A DNA stretch of 16,033 bases from Solimonas sp036405815. Lineage in GTDB: Bacteria > Pseudomonadota > Gammaproteobacteria > Nevskiales > Nevskiaceae. The position numbers and the translations under genes were made by a program. Within the stretch, counting starts at the first letter, position 1. The number at the start of each line of letters is the position of its first letter. Shown in pieces: positions 14,421 through 16,033 of the stretch. The DNA lies in contig DASWWX010000061.1 of the NCBI GenBank assembly GCA_036405815.1, positions 1-16,033 of the forward strand, given 5' to 3'. The notes beneath the pieces are model-generated. The model saw only the letters and a program-made list of their open reading frames with translations, did not search any database and was not told the origin of the DNA.

Positions 14421-15053
14421 TCAATGCGCCAAAAGCTCTTGAATCAAGGTCTTATGCCGAGCCTGCTGCGCCTGCGCCCGCAGCTGCGGGGCCAGAAAGA
14501 CCGCGGCCAGCTCGTCCAGCGCCTGCTCGAAGCGGTCATTCACTATTAAATAGTCATATTCGTCATGGTGGGCGATCTCCTGATGCGCCTCCTCCATGCG
14601 CGCGGCGATCGTCTCGGCGCTGTCCTGACTGCGGCCGCGCAGGCGCCGGTCCAGCTCGGCGACCGACGGCGGCAGGATGAAGATGCCGAGCGCCGCCGGC
14701 ATGGCCTGCCGCACCTGACGCGCACCCTGCCAGTCGATGTCGAGAATCACGTCCTGCCCCTCGGCCAGCAGCGCCTCGGTGCGCGCGCGGCCGGTGCCAT
14801 AGCGACGGCCGAACACCTGGGCGTGTTCGAGGAACGCGCGCTCGGCCACCATCGTCTCGAAGCGCGCCGGATCGACGAAGTGGTAATGCGTGCCCTCGAC
14901 TTCGCCGGGCCGCGGCGCGCGCGTGGTGTACGACACCGAGATCGTCGCGCGCAGGCCGTGCTGTGCCAGACGCGGCAGCAGCGCCTGCGTCAGGCTGGTC
15001 TTGCCACCACCGCTGGGGGCCGAAACGATGTAGAGCTGACCGCGCGCCGTCAT
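14421..15053 (-). CDS. gmk: Guanylate kinase
   Basis: Gmk phosphorylates GMP to GDP with ATP and so feeds GTP and (p)ppGpp synthesis. The 210-residue protein begins MTARGQLYIVSAPSGGGKT, with the P-loop at 12-19. It continues with the GMP-binding SYTTRAPRPGE (41-51), a YGT motif (85-87), DIDWQGA (105-111) and the LID region RGRSQDS (139-145). E. coli Gmk has 207 residues and the same order. The ATG at 15053 has AGGA six bases upstream; the frame extends to 15197, but the added residues are not Gmk-like. It heads the gmk-rpoZ-spoT-ridA-recG cluster. Confidence 0.97.
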   Translation of the reverse strand: MTARGQLYIVSAPSGGGKTSLTQALLPRLAQHGLRATISVSYTTRAPRPGEVEGTHYHFVDPARFETMVAERAFLEHAQVFGRRYGTGRARTEALLAEGQDVILDIDWQGARQVRQAMPAALGIFILPPSVAELDRRLRGRSQDSAETIAARMEEAHQEIAHHDEYDYLIVNDRFEQALDELAAVFLAPQLRAQAQQARHKTLIQELLAH

Positions 15054-15343
15054 GGACGATCCTGGCTTGCGCGTCCACCGGTGCGTCGACGCGTCAAGCC
15101 GCATTGTCGCGCAGCGCGCCCTCGCGACGCCATGCCACGCACGCCGTCTCGATGGCGACACTGCGAGTCGGCGCCCGGTACGAATGCTTTCCGGCATCTC
15201 CGCGCTGAATGCGGCAAGATCGCAGCGGCCCGCCCGGATGCGATCGAGACGGGCCCGACCGGCATCGCCAAGGATGACCGCAGCCGCTCACGCTCGGCTG
15301 TTCGTCCGGACGCGCCAACGCTTAGAACGAGGAGATCACCGCA
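15054..15343. other. Divergent intergenic region between gmk and the acyl-CoA ligase gene
   Basis: This 290-bp region should hold promoters in both directions. It is GC-rich and I cannot point to a convincing sigma-70 promoter. It contains a perfect 7-bp inverted repeat, GATCGCA (15218-15224) and TGCGATC (15239-15245), with a 14-base spacer, and a strong GAGGAG ribosome binding site (15329-15334) nine bases before the ligase ATG. Open frames crossing it show no protein family signature. Confidence 0.5.
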
Positions 15344-16033
15344 ATGAAGCCGACCACGGCCGAGCGCTCGACGCTCGCCTGCCTGTATCACTGGGAGAAG
15401 ACCCGTCCCGACACCGTTCACCTGACGCAGCCTGTCGGCGGCGGCCAGGTCGTCGACTACACCTGGAAGCAGATCATGGACGAGGTGCGGCGCATGGCCG
15501 CGCACCTGCGGTCGCTGAACCTGCCGCCGAACAGCCAGATCGCGCTGCTCGGCAAGAACTCGGCGCACTGGATGATGGCGGACTGGGCGATCTGGATGGC
15601 CGGCCACGTCACCGTGCCGCTGTATCCGACGCTCAACGCCGAGACCGTGCGCTACATCCTCGAACACAGCGAATCGAAGCTGCTGTTCGTCGGCAAGCTC
15701 GACGAGTGGGCACAGATGAAGCCCGGCGTGTCGAAGGACCTGCCGGTCATCACGCTGCCGCTGGCGCCGGACACCGAAGGCCAGCGCTGGTCCGACATCA
15801 TCGCCGCCACCGCACCGCTGCAAGGCGAGCCGGATCGCGCGCTCGATGAGCTGGCGACGATCGTCTATACCTCCGGCAGCACCGGCCAGCCCAAAGGCGT
15901 GATGCAGAGCTTCCGCTCATTCTTCGTCTGCGGCACCAGCATGACCGACATCATGCCGTCGACGCCGGCCGACCGCATGATCTCGTACCTGCCGCTGGCG
16001 CATGTCGCCGAACGCATCGTCGTCGAGACGCAG
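15344..16033 (+). CDS. AMP-forming long-chain acyl-CoA synthetase, 3' end cut by window edge
   Basis: This is the N-terminal 230 residues of an adenylate-forming ligase that would activate a fatty acid with ATP and load it on CoA. YTSGSTGQPKG (175-185) is the AMP-binding P-loop. VPLYPTLNAETVRYILEHS (91-109) and SYLPLAHVAER (214-224) are typical of long-chain acyl-CoA synthetases of the FadD15/FAA type rather than of short-chain acetyl-CoA synthetases. The substrate cannot be fixed because the acyl-binding and C-terminal parts are outside the window. The ATG at 15344 follows GAGGAG at nine bases. It is divergent from gmk. The frame is open to the last base (position 16033), so the gene is truncated by the window, not broken. 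Confidence 0.93.
   Translation, partial: MKPTTAERSTLACLYHWEKTRPDTVHLTQPVGGGQVVDYTWKQIMDEVRRMAAHLRSLNLPPNSQIALLGKNSAHWMMADWAIWMAGHVTVPLYPTLNAETVRYILEHSESKLLFVGKLDEWAQMKPGVSKDLPVITLPLAPDTEGQRWSDIIAATAPLQGEPDRALDELATIVYTSGSTGQPKGVMQSFRSFFVCGTSMTDIMPSTPADRMISYLPLAHVAERIVVETQ

Noticed and set aside
15050..15849. Overlapping long frames on both strands across the gmk/ligase gap
   Set aside because: They conflict with the acyl-CoA ligase frame, which has a strong ribosome binding site and conserved motifs.
1..16033. Mobile elements, prophage genes, CRISPR repeats, tRNA or rRNA genes
   Set aside because: No transposase or integrase motifs, no regularly spaced repeats and no structural RNA signatures were seen; gene order is ordinary for the class.

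Overview
The window is high-GC, densely packed chromosomal DNA of a gammaproteobacterium, most likely from the Nevskiales/Xanthomonadales side of the class. The gmk-rpoZ-spoT-ridA-recG order is typical of Gammaproteobacteria. A comF gene divergent from a bio operon, UbiA, and an aa3-type oxidase whose subunit II carries a fused cytochrome c fit the same placement. The assignment is inferred from gene content and order, not from a search. I see no insertion sequence, prophage gene, CRISPR array, tRNA or rRNA.

Layout from left to right. Positions 1-3399 (minus strand) hold the start of a cytochrome oxidase cluster. Transcription runs DUF2244 membrane protein -> coxB (subunit II with a fused heme-c domain) -> ctaD (subunit I, leaving the window at position 1). 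A plausible promoter sits at 3429-3458. Positions 3533-6566 (minus) hold a biotin operon, bioB -> bioF -> bioD, with bioF and bioD overlapping. Neither bioH nor bioC is present. The 6567-6705 divergent region carries a BirA-like palindrome, a small hairpin and a candidate 6-codon leader ORF before comF (plus). comF converges on ubiA (minus). ubiA is divergent from a MerR-family regulator (plus), which converges on recG.

Positions 9225-15053 (minus) hold gmk -> rpoZ -> terminator -> spoT -> ridA -> recG, joining GTP precursor supply, the RNA polymerase omega subunit, (p)ppGpp turnover, enamine/imine detoxification and replication-fork rescue. At 15344 a plus-strand AMP-forming acyl-CoA ligase begins and runs off the right edge.

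Nothing here is clearly a new biological system; this is mostly housekeeping DNA. The most interesting details are these: the SpoT synthetase domain carries the acidic EXDD signature normally seen in RelA while its hydrolase domain looks intact; the MerR regulator seems to contain a degenerate second copy of its own DNA-binding domain; a BirA-type operator sits across the comF start codon; BioB has a Cys/His tail; and merR and spoT have -10 elements so close to their start codons that the mRNAs may be leaderless.
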